Shown here one piece after another: positions 8,238 to 17,866 of a stretch of 64,000 bases of DNA (position 1 is the first letter of the stretch; the number at the start of each line of letters is the position of its first letter). A model generated the notes under the pieces. That model did not search any database, was not told the DNA's origin, and saw only the letters and a program-made list of their open reading frames with translations. Location: NCBI RefSeq assembly GCF_023023025.1, contig NZ_CP095481.1, positions 6,647,001-6,711,000 on the forward strand, read 5' to 3'. A program made the translations under genes and the position numbers. This stretch comes from Amycolatopsis sp. WQ 127309 (lineage in GTDB: Bacteria > Actinomycetota > Actinomycetes > Mycobacteriales > Pseudonocardiaceae).

Positions 8238-10895
8238 AGCCCGCCCACGGCGCCGGGCGACCTCGTGGCCGAGGCCGTGCGGCGGACCCTCGCCGGGGAC
8301 CAGGCCCGGCCGCTGCTGCTGCACGTCACCGGGGCCGCGGGCACGGGCAAGACCGTCCGGACCGCGGGCCTGGTCGCTCTCGCGCGCGCCGCGCCGGTGT
8401 CGTCGCTGGACCTGTCGTTCACCTCGGCCGGGAGCCTCGTCGTGCGGTCCGCGTCCGGCGTCGGCCCGCCGCCCGACCCGGCGCTGCGCGACGACGTCCG
8501 GGAGTGGCGCGACCGGCTGGCGCGTGAGGTGCCCGCGCTGCTGGTGGTGGAGGACGTCCAGCGCGCGCCGGCCGGGTTCGTGGCCCTGGTGCGCGACTGG
8601 GTGGAACGCGCGCGGGGCGGCTGCGTCACGGTCGTCACCGCGCGTCCGGAGGAACTCGCGGACCCCGCGCTGCCGCTGGGCGCGGGACTCGCGTTGCCGT
8701 CGGCCGTCGTGGTGCGCCACGAGCACCTGGCCGGCTGGGACGGCGACCGCGTCCGCGACGCCGTGCACGACCGGCTGGGTCCGCAGCGCTGCTCCCGCCA
8801 GGTCGTGGCGCGGATCGCCGGGCTCTCCGGCGGCAACCCGCAGGTGGTGGCCGACCTGCTCGACCTGCTGGCCGACGCCGGCGCGCCGGGGGAGCCGTTC
8901 TCGCTCGCCGACGTCGACGCGGCCGGCGTCCCGGCCCGGCTGGCGCAGTTGACGGCCGGCCGGCTGGCGGCGCTGTCGCCGGACGCCCGGGCCGTGACCG
9001 CGGTGTCCGCCGTGCTCGGCGGCCCGGCGAGCGGCGCGGACCTGGGCAGCGCGGCCGGTCTCGCGCCCGGCGACGGCGAGCGGGCGGTCGCCGAGGCCGT
9101 CGCCGCCGCGCTGCTCACCGAAGACGAGCGCGGCTCGTGCGACTTCGCCGTCCCGCTCGCCGCGGCCGCCGTGCGCGCGCGGCTGGCCGGGGCGCAGCGG
9201 CGGCGGCTGCACCTGCGGGCCGCGGACGTGCTGTGCCGCCGCCGGCCGGTGCCGTGGGTGCACGTCGCCGAGCACCGGCGCCGGGGCGCGTCCCCGCGGG
9301 GCTGGCTGCGCGCGGTCGAACGCGCCGCGAGCGACCCGGCCGCGTTCGGCGACCCCGAGTCGGTGATCGACACCGTGCGGCCGGTGCTCGCGTCCACGGA
9401 GATCGCCGAGGACGTGCGGGCCCGGCTGGCCTTGCGGGTGTCCCGAAACGCCGTGCTGACGCTGCCGTCGCCGCGCACGGTGGCCGTGCTGCGGGAGATC
9501 GTCGGGCAGACGGGTCTCGCCCCGGGCGTGCGCGGTGAGATCCGCCTCGAACTGGGGCTGCTGCTGCACAACCAGCTCAACCAGGCCGAGGGCCGGGCCG
9601 AGCTGGAACGGGCCGCGACGGAGCTGCGTGACCGGCTGGCCCTGCTCGTCCGGGCCATGACGGCGCTCGCCAACCCGTTCCAGGCCGGCGCCGCCCGCGC
9701 GGACCACGAGACCTGGCTGGCCCGCGCGCAGGACGTCGCCGCCCGGGCCGGTGACGAGACGTCGCGCGCGGCGGTGGAGTCGACGCGGATCACCCTGGAC
9801 GTGGCGTGCGGGCGGCGGTGCCCCGGCCGCCCACGCGTGCCACAGGCCGAGTTCGAGGTGCGGCACAACGAATACCTCGCGCGGGGCCTGACGAACACCG
9901 CCGTCGCCGCGGTCTTCGCGGGCCGCTTCCGCGGCGCCGAGGCGCTGCTGGAGCGGGCGCGGCAGTGCTCGGCCGTGCTGGGTTCGCCGTTCCTGGAGCA
10001 GTGCGACCGCGGCACCGGGCTGTTGTTCGACTTCGAGCGCGGCGCGTGGGACGGGCTGGCCGACCGGAGCCGGCGCAGCCTGTCCGACGCCGGTGTCCAG
10101 GCCGACGCGCGGCTGGTGCTGGTCCAGCTGGCCCTCGCCCGCGGCGACTGGGCGGAGGCCGAGGAGATCTGGCCCGCGCGGGGCGGGTTCGCGTTCGTGC
10201 CGTACGACGCGACGGCCGTCGCGGCGCGGGTGCGCATGGACCTGGCCCAGGGCCGGACGGCCGAAGCCGTGACGGCGGTGGAGGAAGCCTGGGAGTCGAT
10301 CGCGGCGAAGGACATCTGGGTCTGGGCGGCCCGCCTCGCCCCGCCGGCCGTGCAGGCGTGGCTCGCCGCCGGTGACCACGACCGGGCCGTCGCGGCGGTG
10401 GCGCAGTTCGGCCGGGGCCTGCGCGGCCACGACAGCCCGGCGGCGGCCGCCGCACTGCTGTGGACCCGGGCCCTCTTGGCCGACCACACGAACGATCCGG
10501 CCGCGAGCGGTCTGTACGAGCGAGCGTCGGCCCTGTTCGCGCGCTTGCCCGCGCCCTACCCGGCGGCCCTGACGCAGGAGGGCGCCGGCCGGTTCGCCTC
10601 GGCGCTGGACACGTTCACCCGCCTGGGCGCGGCGTGGGACGCCACCCGCGTCCGCGGCCGCCTGCGGGCGGCCGAGGTCCCGCCGGGCCGCTACCGAGGC
10701 CGCCCGTCCTACCACGACGGTCTTTCCCCGCGAGAGCACGAAATAGCCGAGCTGGCCGCGGGGGGCCTGACGAACCGGGCGATCGCGGAGACACTGCACC
10801 TGTCCCAGCGAACGGTGGAGCACCACGTGGCCCGCGCGATGCAGAAGACCGGGGTGCGGTCGCGGCGGGCGTTGCTGGGTGAGGCGCACACCTGA
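8235..10895 (+). CDS. Large LuxR-family transcriptional regulator with AAA ATPase domain (LAL type)
   Basis: An 886-residue regulator. Walker A is GAAGTGKT at residues 33-40 and a Walker B-like strand is ALLVVEDV near residue 100. A long helical, TPR-like middle follows. The C-terminal LuxR helix-turn-helix spans about 829-875 (GLSPREHEIAELAAGG, then LTNRAIAETLHLSQRTVEHH). Proteins of this STAND/LAL architecture activate secondary-metabolite or catabolic genes on binding an inducer and ATP. No biosynthetic cluster is adjacent, so the target is unknown. The start is supported by the leaderless promoter. Confidence 0.9.
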   Translation: MSPPTAPGDLVAEAVRRTLAGDQARPLLLHVTGAAGTGKTVRTAGLVALARAAPVSSLDLSFTSAGSLVVRSASGVGPPPDPALRDDVREWRDRLAREVPALLVVEDVQRAPAGFVALVRDWVERARGGCVTVVTARPEELADPALPLGAGLALPSAVVVRHEHLAGWDGDRVRDAVHDRLGPQRCSRQVVARIAGLSGGNPQVVADLLDLLADAGAPGEPFSLADVDAAGVPARLAQLTAGRLAALSPDARAVTAVSAVLGGPASGADLGSAAGLAPGDGERAVAEAVAAALLTEDERGSCDFAVPLAAAAVRARLAGAQRRRLHLRAADVLCRRRPVPWVHVAEHRRRGASPRGWLRAVERAASDPAAFGDPESVIDTVRPVLASTEIAEDVRARLALRVSRNAVLTLPSPRTVAVLREIVGQTGLAPGVRGEIRLELGLLLHNQLNQAEGRAELERAATELRDRLALLVRAMTALANPFQAGAARADHETWLARAQDVAARAGDETSRAAVESTRITLDVACGRRCPGRPRVPQAEFEVRHNEYLARGLTNTAVAAVFAGRFRGAEALLERARQCSAVLGSPFLEQCDRGTGLLFDFERGAWDGLADRSRRSLSDAGVQADARLVLVQLALARGDWAEAEEIWPARGGFAFVPYDATAVAARVRMDLAQGRTAEAVTAVEEAWESIAAKDIWVWAARLAPPAVQAWLAAGDHDRAVAAVAQFGRGLRGHDSPAAAAALLWTRALLADHTNDPAASGLYERASALFARLPAPYPAALTQEGAGRFASALDTFTRLGAAWDATRVRGRLRAAEVPPGRYRGRPSYHDGLSPREHEIAELAAGGLTNRAIAETLHLSQRTVEHHVARAMQKTGVRSRRALLGEAHT

Positions 10896-11029
10896 GCCGC
10901 GGTTTGTGTCCGGTGCCCGTGCCGGTCGTTCCGGTCAGCGGGGTGGCCGTTGCCGGGCACTCGGTCGTTCGCGAGCGGCCGCCGTGGTGGCCGGAGTGGT
11001 CGACGTGGTGACCGGGGAGCGGCTGCCAC

Positions 11030-11400
11030 GCGACCCCGAGCGGCCAACGTGGCGGCAGAGCAACCACCACGGCGGCGGAGCAACCACCACGGCGGCAGAG
11101 CAACCACCACGGCGATCGGGCGGCCAATGCGGCGACTGGAGCGGCCGACGCGGCGACTGGAGCGGCGACCGTGGCGACGGAGCGGCCGCCACGGCGGCCG
11201 GAGTGGTCAACATGGTGATCGGAAGGGCCGCCACCGCGGCCGGAGCGGTCAACATGGCGACGGAGCGGCCAACACGGCAAGGTCAACACGCGAGTCGCCT
11301 CGCGGCAGGAGCGGCCAATGTGGCGGCCGGAGTGACCAACACGGCGACCGGTGTGGCCAACACGGTGGCCGGAGCGGCCGACACGGCACGGTCGGACTCG
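11030..11400. repeat. Degenerate 21-bp minisatellite in a gene-free stretch
   Basis: Between the LuxR gene and the ABC operon about 750 bp carry no convincing gene. At 11110-11400 a unit of 21 bp close to GAGCGGCCAACACGGCGACC recurs about a dozen times with substitutions. It is preceded at about 11055-11115 by three copies of a 19-21-bp unit around GCAACCACCACGGCGG. Palindromes built on ACTCGCGAGT-like sequence flank it near 11290 and 11400. Frames through it are open only because the unit length is a multiple of three. Function unknown. Confidence 0.7.
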
Positions 11401-11645
11401 CGAGTCGACTCGCGGCGGGAGCCGCTGGAGCGTGAGAGCGCCGGACCGGCCGCGCCGCGGAAGCGGGACCCGTGCCTGACAACGTCCGCGTGGTGGACAG
11501 AAAATCGGTCACCAGGTCACAAACCGCCAGGAAACCACCGCAAGTGCGGGTTACTTCCCGTCCAGATCGTGAGACAGTGGGGCGATCACCGCGAACTTCC
11601 TTAAGGTCCCTGATCGTCACTCGATCGGCTGAACTTGAAGGTGCT

Positions 11646-12587
11646 GTGGCCAACCCTCCGCCGACACCCGCCAGCGGTGTCTCGCCCGTCGCGGCGCGTT
11701 CCCTGCCGTCCGCGGTGTGGCGTGCCGTCCGTTCCGGGTGGTGGACCTCCACCTGTGCGGTCCTGATCGTCCTCATCGTGCTGCTCGCCGCCGCGGCCGA
11801 TCTGTTCGTGCTGGCCGAAGGGCAGAGCCTGGACCCGGACATCGCCACCCTCGGACCGACCGGGCTGCCCGCCGGGACGCTCGGCGGCGTCAGCGGCGCG
11901 CACTGGTTCGGGGTCGAGCCGCTGACCGGCGTCGACCTCTTCGCGCTCGCCGCGCACGGGGCCCGGACGTCGCTGCTCGTCGGGCTCGGCGCCACCGTGC
12001 TGGCCACCGCGCTCGGCGTCGTGATCGGCGTCAGCGCCGGGTACCTCGGCGGCTGGTGGGACCGGCTCGTCACCTGGACCGCCGACGTCATCCTCGGCTT
12101 CCCGTACCTGATCTTCATGATCGCGCTCGGCGCGGTGCTGCCGGTCGACTTCCCACGGCAGTTCACGCTGGTCGTCGTGCTGGGGCTCTTCGGCTGGCCG
12201 CGCGTCGCGCGCATCGTCCGGTCCCAGGCTCTCACCCTCGGCAAACGCGACTTCGTCGCCGCGGCGCGGGTGATGGGCGGCGGGCCGTGGCACGTGTTCA
12301 CCAAGGAACTGCTGCCCAACCTGTGGGCGCCGATCATCGTCGTGGCCAGCCTGTCCATCCCGTCGATGATCGGCAGCGAAGCCGCGCTGTCGTTCCTCGG
12401 CGTCGGCGTGCTGCCGCCGACCCCGAGCTGGGGCCGCACGATCAGCACGGCCATCGACTTCTTCGAGACGGACCCGATGTACCTCGTCTTCCCCGGCCTG
12501 CTGCTGTTCCTGATCACGCTGGCGTTCAACGTCGTCGGCGACGCCATCCGCGACGCGCTCGACCCGCGGTCCGGGGGCGCGGCCTGA
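11646..12587 (+). CDS. Peptide/nickel-type ABC transporter permease (DppC-like)
   Basis: A 313-residue inner-membrane permease of the OppC/DppC class. It has an N-terminal membrane anchor (VLIVLIVLLAAAADLFVLA), a periplasmic segment, and the core domain with the inner loop around VMGGGPWHVFTKELLPNL, the EAA-type ATPase contact. GTG 11646 follows a GAAGG site. The longer frame from 11472 reads through the minisatellite flank and is unlikely. It is the first gene of a four-gene operon. Unusually, the C-type permease precedes the B type. Substrate is probably oligopeptide-like, or a chelate or opine given the LLM enzymes nearby. Confidence 0.87.
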   Translation: MANPPPTPASGVSPVAARSLPSAVWRAVRSGWWTSTCAVLIVLIVLLAAAADLFVLAEGQSLDPDIATLGPTGLPAGTLGGVSGAHWFGVEPLTGVDLFALAAHGARTSLLVGLGATVLATALGVVIGVSAGYLGGWWDRLVTWTADVILGFPYLIFMIALGAVLPVDFPRQFTLVVVLGLFGWPRVARIVRSQALTLGKRDFVAAARVMGGGPWHVFTKELLPNLWAPIIVVASLSIPSMIGSEAALSFLGVGVLPPTPSWGRTISTAIDFFETDPMYLVFPGLLLFLITLAFNVVGDAIRDALDPRSGGAA

Positions 12588-13582
12588 TGCGCACCGCCCG
12601 CTTCGTCGCGACCCGGTTCGCCGGGATGCTGCTGGTCCTGTTCGTCGTCGCCTTCGTGACGTTCGTGGTCTTCTACGTCCTGCCCGCCGACCCGGCCCGG
12701 ATGGCCTGCGGCCGCCCGTGCTCGCCGGAGAGCCTCGCGATGGCGCGGGAGTTCATGGGCTACAACAGCCCGTGGTACCAGCAGTTCTTCGACTTCCTCG
12801 GCGGCATCTTCGGCGGCCGCACGTTCGGCACCGGCGTCTCCGCGATCCACTGCACCGCGCCGTGTTTCGGCTACGACTTCCAGAACAGCGTCGACGTCCT
12901 CAGCGAGATCGGCGGCCGGATCGGGGTCAGCTTCTCGGTGGCGCTGGGCGCGGCCGTGATCTGGATCGTCCTCGGCGTCGGGCTCGGCGTGCTTTCGGCG
13001 CTGCGCCGCGGGTCCGCCGTCGACCGGATCACGATGGCCGCCGCGATGGCCGGGGTGTCCATGCCCGCCTACCTGGCCGGGATGATCGGCATCACGATCT
13101 TCGCGTTCGCCCTCGACGTCGTGCCGAAGAACGGGTACGTGCCGCTGACCGAGGATCCCGCGCAGTGGGCGTGGCACCTCGTGCTGCCGTGGCTGGTGCT
13201 CGCGTTCCTGCACGCCGCGATCTACGCCCGGCTGACCCGCGGGCAGATGCTGGAGACCCTCGGCGAGGACTACATCCGCACCGCGCGGGCGAAGGGCCTC
13301 ACCGAGCGCAAGGTGGTGGGCCGGCACGCGCTGCGCAACGTCCTGCTGCCGGTGGTCACCGTGTTCGGCGTCGACCTCGGCTCGCTGCTGGCCGGCACCG
13401 TGATCACCGAGCGGATCTTCGGCATGGCCGGGGTCGGCCGGCTGCTGGTCGACGCGATCTCCTCGCTCAACCTCCCGGTGCTCCTCGGCGTGACGCTGTT
13501 CTCCGCGCTGCTGGTGACTTTCCTGAACTTCCTGGTCGATCTCTGCTACGGCGCGCTCGATCCGCGAGCCCGCCTCGTCTGA
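12587..13582 (+). CDS. Peptide/nickel-type ABC transporter permease (DppB-like)
   Basis: A 331-residue OppB/DppB-class permease. It has an N-terminal helix (MLLVLFVVAFVTFVVFYVLP), a large periplasmic loop, then five membrane segments with the inner loop ENYIRTARAKGLTERKV-like sequence (here EDYIRTARAKGLTERKV) and ALRNVLLPVVTVFG. The periplasmic loop holds CGRPC and two further Cys, possibly disulfide-bonded. Its ATG overlaps the preceding TGA by one base, so it is coupled with the DppC-like gene. Confidence 0.87.
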   Translation: MRTARFVATRFAGMLLVLFVVAFVTFVVFYVLPADPARMACGRPCSPESLAMAREFMGYNSPWYQQFFDFLGGIFGGRTFGTGVSAIHCTAPCFGYDFQNSVDVLSEIGGRIGVSFSVALGAAVIWIVLGVGLGVLSALRRGSAVDRITMAAAMAGVSMPAYLAGMIGITIFAFALDVVPKNGYVPLTEDPAQWAWHLVLPWLVLAFLHAAIYARLTRGQMLETLGEDYIRTARAKGLTERKVVGRHALRNVLLPVVTVFGVDLGSLLAGTVITERIFGMAGVGRLLVDAISSLNLPVLLGVTLFSALLVTFLNFLVDLCYGALDPRARLV

Positions 13583-13592
13583 AGGGGAATTG

Positions 13593-15338
13593 ATGAAACG
13601 GGGACATGGGCAGCTTTTCGGGGGCTCCGGGTGGCGGAGCCCCCGGCTCGGGGCGAAGCCCCGGTTGTCACAGCTGAGGCTCGTCGCGGGGGCTACGGCG
13701 GCCGTCATGCTGCTGACGGCGTGCGGGGCCAACGACACGCCCGCCACCCAAGGCGGTTCCGTCAAGCCGGGCGGGGACCTGGTCCTGCTCAACGACGCGC
13801 CGTCGATCACCTGGGACCCGGCGAAGAGCTCCAACCTCGTCGTGACCACGCTCGGGCTGGTCCACCGGCGGCTGACGTCGTGGGACGTCGCGCCGGGCAA
13901 GGACACCACGGTCGTGCCGGACCTGGCCACCGACACCGGGCGCCCCAGCGACGGCGGCAAGACGTGGACGTTCACCCTCAAGGACGGCCTGAAGTACAGC
14001 GACGGCACGCCGATCAAGTCCGAGGACGTCAAGTGGGGCCTGGAGCGCTCGTTCGCGCCCGCGTTCTCCGGCGGCCTGTCCTACCACAAGGACCTGCTCT
14101 CGCCGGGCCTGGCGTACAAGGGCCCGTTCGACGGCGGCAAGGAGCTGGACTCCATCCAGACGCCCGACGCGAAGACGATCGTCTTCCACCTCGCCCGCGC
14201 GTACGGCGACTGGAACTGGGTCGCCAGCACCCCGGCGTTCTCGCCGGTGCCGAAGGGCAAGGGCGCCGAGGCGAACTACGGTGACCACTCGATCGCGTCC
14301 GGCCCGTACCAGATCCAGAGCTACGAGCGCGGCAAGTCCGCGAAGCTGGTCCGCAACCCGAACTGGGACCGCGCGACCGACCCGACGCGCAAGGCGAACG
14401 CCGACACCGTCGACTTCGAGCTCGGGCAGGACACCAGCGTCATCTCCAAGCGCCTGATCGACGACACGGGCAAGGACCGCAACGCCTTCGGCATGTCCTT
14501 CGCCTCGCCGGCCCAGCTGGCGCAGATCCAGGGCAGCCCGTCGGCCAAGGCCCGGCTCGTCACGTCGGAATCCGGGGCGCTGTCGTACCTTTCGCTCAAC
14601 ACCCAGCGCGGCAAGCTGGTGGACCCGAAGGTGCGCCAGGCGTTCCAGTACGCCGTCGACAAGGCCGCCTACCAGGTGGCCAGTGCGGGCAACGCCCAGC
14701 TCGCCGGCGATGTCGCGACGACGCTGATCACGCCCGGCCTGCAGGGCCGCGAACAGTACGACCTCTACCCGGCGCCGCCGTCGGGTGACCCGGCGAAGGC
14801 CAAGCAGCTGCTCGCCGAGGCGGGCCTGCCCAACGGGCTCGACGGCCTGGTTCTCGCCACGCACAACGAGAACGGCTACCCGGAGAAGGCCGCGGCGATC
14901 CAGGCTTCGCTGGCGCGGGCCGGCATCAAGGTGACGATCAAGCCGCTCGACGAGGACACCTACACGTCCGAAGTGGACACCAAGGGCCTGTCGGACTACG
15001 ACCTGACGCTCACCTCGTGGCAGCCGGACATCCCGTCGGCCAACGCGAACATCCAGCCGCTGTTCCAGTCGACCGAGATCGGCAACGGCGGGTACAACGA
15101 GTCGCGCTACAGCAACCCCGACGTCGACCGGCTGATCGCCGAGGCGCAGGCCACCATCGACCCGGCCGAGGCCGGCAAGAAGTGGGCGGCGCTGGACAAG
15201 AAGATCCTCGCCGACTCGCCGGTGGTCCCGCTGCTCTACAACCGCAACTCGTTCCTCCACGGGTCGAACGTCGGCGACGTCGAGATCGGCAAGTTCCCGG
15301 CCTACGTCGACTACCGCAAGTTCGGGATCGTCTCGTGA
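13593..15338 (+). CDS. ABC transporter substrate-binding lipoprotein, SBP_bac_5 (DppA/OppA-like)
   Basis: A 581-residue family-5 binding protein. Features are WDPAKSSNLV, the lobe I motif WTFTLKDGLKYSDGTPIKSEDVKWGLER, split here for length as WTFTLKDGLKYSDG and TPIKSEDVKWGLER, and NPNWDRATDP. The lipobox is LLTAC. The N terminus before the hydrophobic signal is unusually long (about 30 residues) because it translates two GC-rich hairpins. ATG 13593 has an AAGGGGA site. Third gene of the operon, delivering ligand to the two permeases. Ligand not deducible. Confidence 0.88.
   Translation: MKRGHGQLFGGSGWRSPRLGAKPRLSQLRLVAGATAAVMLLTACGANDTPATQGGSVKPGGDLVLLNDAPSITWDPAKSSNLVVTTLGLVHRRLTSWDVAPGKDTTVVPDLATDTGRPSDGGKTWTFTLKDGLKYSDGTPIKSEDVKWGLERSFAPAFSGGLSYHKDLLSPGLAYKGPFDGGKELDSIQTPDAKTIVFHLARAYGDWNWVASTPAFSPVPKGKGAEANYGDHSIASGPYQIQSYERGKSAKLVRNPNWDRATDPTRKANADTVDFELGQDTSVISKRLIDDTGKDRNAFGMSFASPAQLAQIQGSPSAKARLVTSESGALSYLSLNTQRGKLVDPKVRQAFQYAVDKAAYQVASAGNAQLAGDVATTLITPGLQGREQYDLYPAPPSGDPAKAKQLLAEAGLPNGLDGLVLATHNENGYPEKAAAIQASLARAGIKVTIKPLDEDTYTSEVDTKGLSDYDLTLTSWQPDIPSANANIQPLFQSTEIGNGGYNESRYSNPDVDRLIAEAQATIDPAEAGKKWAALDKKILADSPVVPLLYNRNSFLHGSNVGDVEIGKFPAYVDYRKFGIVS
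13620..13663. repeat. Two adjacent REP-like hairpins translated within the binding-protein signal region
   Basis: GGGGGCTCCG at 13620-13629 pairs perfectly with CGGAGCCCCC at 13635-13644 over a 5-nt loop. CGGGGC at 13649-13654 pairs with GCCCCG at 13658-13663 over GAA. Such hairpins normally lie between genes in actinomycetes. Here they add about 15 in-frame codons ahead of the lipoprotein signal. Confidence 0.65.
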
Positions 15339-17086
15339 CGGCGGCCTCGCCGGCCGAGCCGGTCGGTCCGGCCGGCTCGGCCGGCGAGGCCCTGCTGTCG
15401 CTGCACGACGTCGCCGTCTCCTTCGGTGACGTGGAAGCCGTCCGCGGGGTCGGCTACGCCGTCCACGCGGGCGAGGTCGTCGCGGTGGTCGGGGAGTCCG
15501 GCTCGGGCAAGACGGTCACCGCGATGTCCCTGCTCGGCCTGCTCCCGCCCACGGCGAAGGTGTCCGGCCGCGCGGAGCTGGCCGGGCGCGATCTCTACGC
15601 CATGGCCCCGGCCGAGCTGCGGGAGGTCCGCGGCGGCGACGTCGGCATGGTGTTCCAGGAGCCGATGAGCGCGCTCAACCCGGTGTTCACCATCGGCGAC
15701 CAGCTCGTCGAAGCGATCCGGACGCACCAGCCGCTGACACCCGCGACGGCCCGCGAACGGGCGATCGAGCTGTTCGGCCTGGTCGGGCTGCCCGCGCCCC
15801 GCGAGCGGTTCCGCTCCTACCCGCACGAGCTGTCCGGCGGGCAGCTGCAGCGCGTCGTCATCGCCATGGCGGTGGCCAACGACCCGAAGCTGCTGATCGC
15901 CGACGAGCCGACCACGGCCCTGGACGTCACCGTCCAGGCCGAGATCCTCGAGCTGCTGCGGGACCTGCGCTCCCGGCTCGGCACGGCGATCCTGCTCATC
16001 ACGCACGACATGGGTGTGGTCGCCGACCTGGCCGACCGGGTCGTGGTGATGCACGACGGCGTCGTCGTCGAGCAGGGTGACGTCCGGACGGTCTTCACCG
16101 CGCCCGCCGAGGCCTACACGCGCCAGTTGCTCGGCTCGGTCGTCTCGCTCAGCACCGCGGCCACGACCGGGCTCCAGCGGGCGCTGGCGGCCGACATCGA
16201 GGTCTCGCCGGGACACGTCGCGGCGGCCGGACACCCGGCGGTGGCGTCGGTCCCGGACGTCCCGGCCGAGACACCGTTGCTGCGCGTGGAAGATCTCGCC
16301 GTCACCTACCGCGGCCGGTTCCGGGCGATGGCCGTCCACGCCGCCGAAGGTGTGAGCCTGCACGTCGAGCCGGGGGAGGTCCTCGGCCTGGTCGGGGAGT
16401 CCGGTTCGGGGAAGAGCACGGTCGCCCGCGCCGTCACCGGCCTGCTCGCGCCGACGGCGGGCTCGGTCCGCATCGGCGACGTCGACATCACCCGGGCGCG
16501 CGGCCGGGCGGCGAAGGCGTTGCGGCGGCGCATCGGCGTCGTGTTCCAGGACCCGCTGTCCTCGCTCAACCCGCGCACGACGGTGGGGGAGAGCGTCGCG
16601 ACGCCGTTGCGGCTGCACAAGGCCGTGCGATCGTCCCAAGTGGACGGACGGGTCGTCGAGCTGCTGTCGGCGGTCCAGCTGTCGCCGTCGCTGCGCACGC
16701 GCTACCCGCACGAGCTGTCGGGCGGGCAGCGCCAGCGCGCCTGCATCGCGCGGGCGCTGGCGCTGCGCCCGGACCTGCTGGTCGCCGACGAGCCGACGTC
16801 TGCCCTCGACGTCACCATCCAGGCCCGGATCCTGGACCTGCTGCGCGAGCTGCGGCACGAGTTCGGGTTCGCGTGCCTGTTCATCAGCCACGACCTCGCG
16901 GTGATCGAGCAGCTGGCCGACCGCGTCGCGGTGATGCACCGCGGCCACGTCGTCGAGCAGGGCCCGACCAAGGAGGTCCTGACGGCACCGGCACACGCCT
17001 ACACGCGCCGGCTGCTGTCGGCGGCCCCGGTGGCCGACCCGGACGCGCAACGGCTGCGCCGGGAAGCCTGGCGCCTGCTGCGTTAG
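15335..17086 (+). CDS. Fused peptide-type ABC transporter ATPase (DppD-DppF fusion)
   Basis: A 583-residue protein with two complete ABC ATPase halves. Half one has Walker A GESGSGKT, signature [14 protein letters not shown] and Walker [13 protein letters not shown]. Half two has [23 protein letters not shown] and [12 protein letters not shown]. Each half ends with the oligopeptide-type C-terminal region ([24 protein letters not shown]). It energises the two permeases encoded upstream. GTG 15335 overlaps the TGA of the binding-protein gene. The 3' end overlaps the convergent DJ-1 gene by 4 bp. Single-chain double ATPases are common for this class in actinobacteria. Confidence 0.92.
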   Translation: MTAASPAEPVGPAGSAGEALLSLHDVAVSFGDVEAVRGVGYAVHAGEVVAVVGESGSGKTVTAMSLLGLLPPTAKVSGRAELAGRDLYAMAPAELREVRGGDVGMVFQEPMSALNPVFTIGDQLVEAIRTHQPLTPATARERAIELFGLVGLPAPRERFRSYPHELSGGQLQRVVIAMAVANDPKLLIADEPTTALDVTVQAEILELLRDLRSRLGTAILLITHDMGVVADLADRVVVMHDGVVVEQGDVRTVFTAPAEAYTRQLLGSVVSLSTAATTGLQRALAADIEVSPGHVAAAGHPAVASVPDVPAETPLLRVEDLAVTYRGRFRAMAVHAAEGVSLHVEPGEVLGLVGESGSGKSTVARAVTGLLAPTAGSVRIGDVDITRARGRAAKALRRRIGVVFQDPLSSLNPRTTVGESVATPLRLHKAVRSSQVDGRVVELLSAVQLSPSLRTRYPHELSGGQRQRACIARALALRPDLLVADEPTSALDVTIQARILDLLRELRHEFGFACLFISHDLAVIEQLADRVAVMHRGHVVEQGPTKEVLTAPAHAYTRRLLSAAPVADPDAQRLRREAWRLLR

Positions 17087-17796
17087 GAGCGGCGCCAGAC
17101 CGCGCCGCGCTGCTCGTACTCCAGCACCGACTCGACCCCGACGGCCACCGCGGCGCCCAGGTACCGCGTGACCAGCCAGAGCGCGAGATCCAGCCCGGAC
17201 GTGACGCCGCCCGCGGTGACCAGGTCCCCGTCGTCGACGACGCGGGCGTCGACCACCTGGCCGCCCTGAGCGGCGAGATCCGCCTTCGCGAGGTGGTGGG
17301 TGGTGCACGGGCGCCCGCGGGTCAGGCCGGCCGCGGCGAGCGCCATGACGCCGGTGCAGACGCCGGCCACCAGGACACCCGACCGCTGCGCGCGAACCAG
17401 GCCGCGCAGCACGCCGGGCTGCTTGATCAGGGCGTTCACGCCGGGCCCGTCCTTCGCGGCATAACCGCCGCCGGGGACGACGAGGACGTCGCCCGCGGCC
17501 GGTTCCCAGGTGCCGGGCACGGCGAGCTTCGTCCCGAACGTGCCCGCGACCTCGCCGGGACCGCCGGGCTTGACCAGGGTGAGCCGGACCTCGCCGCCCG
17601 CGTGGCCGGCGTGACCGAACACGGCGACGGGACCGATGACGTCCTGCTCCTCGACGCCGTCGTACACCAGGACCCGGACCTCCAGCGGTCCGGAGCGGGC
17701 CGGACCGGCGGCCGCCGTCCCGGCCGTGGCGAGGCCGCCGAGGGCCGCGGCCCCGGTCGAGGCCGCGGACCCCCGGAGGAAGTCCCTGCGTTCCAT
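17083..17796 (-). CDS. DJ-1/PfpI-family protein with Tat signal (isonitrile hydratase-like)
   Basis: A 237-residue protein. It opens with a twin-arginine signal (MERRDFLRGSAAS), so it should be exported folded. The DJ-1/PfpI domain shows the acid residue region DGVEEQDVIGPVAVFG and the nucleophile elbow GVLVAGVCTGVMALAAAGL with the conserved Cys. This pattern is closest to isonitrile hydratase (InhA) and GlxA-type domains, but no AraC domain follows. It may hydrate isonitriles or act as a chaperone or amidotransferase-like enzyme. A GGGGAGA site precedes ATG 17796. It is convergent with the ABC operon. Confidence 0.84.
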   Translation of the reverse strand: MERRDFLRGSAASTGAAALGGLATAGTAAAGPARSGPLEVRVLVYDGVEEQDVIGPVAVFGHAGHAGGEVRLTLVKPGGPGEVAGTFGTKLAVPGTWEPAAGDVLVVPGGGYAAKDGPGVNALIKQPGVLRGLVRAQRSGVLVAGVCTGVMALAAAGLTRGRPCTTHHLAKADLAAQGGQVVDARVVDDGDLVTAGGVTSGLDLALWLVTRYLGAAVAVGVESVLEYEQRGAVWRRS

Positions 17797-17866
17797 GTGT
17801 TTCTCCCCGTGGTCGAAGTTCTCATCCCACAGGTCGTGCGCGGCGGGGCCGCGGTTCCCGCCGGCG

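Noticed and set aside
8178..10889. A 903-codon reverse frame opposite the LuxR gene
   Set aside because: Antisense shadow of a real gene in very GC-rich DNA. The LuxR frame has Walker A and HTH, while the reverse product is Arg/Gly/Pro-rich with no domain.
10879..11604. A 241-codon forward frame through the minisatellite
   Set aside because: It is open because the 21-bp unit has no stop in that frame. Start and codon pattern are not gene-like, and other frames are open too.
11249..14032. A 927-codon reverse frame across the ABC permease genes
   Set aside because: Opposite to two permeases with clear motifs. No recognisable domain in the reverse reading.
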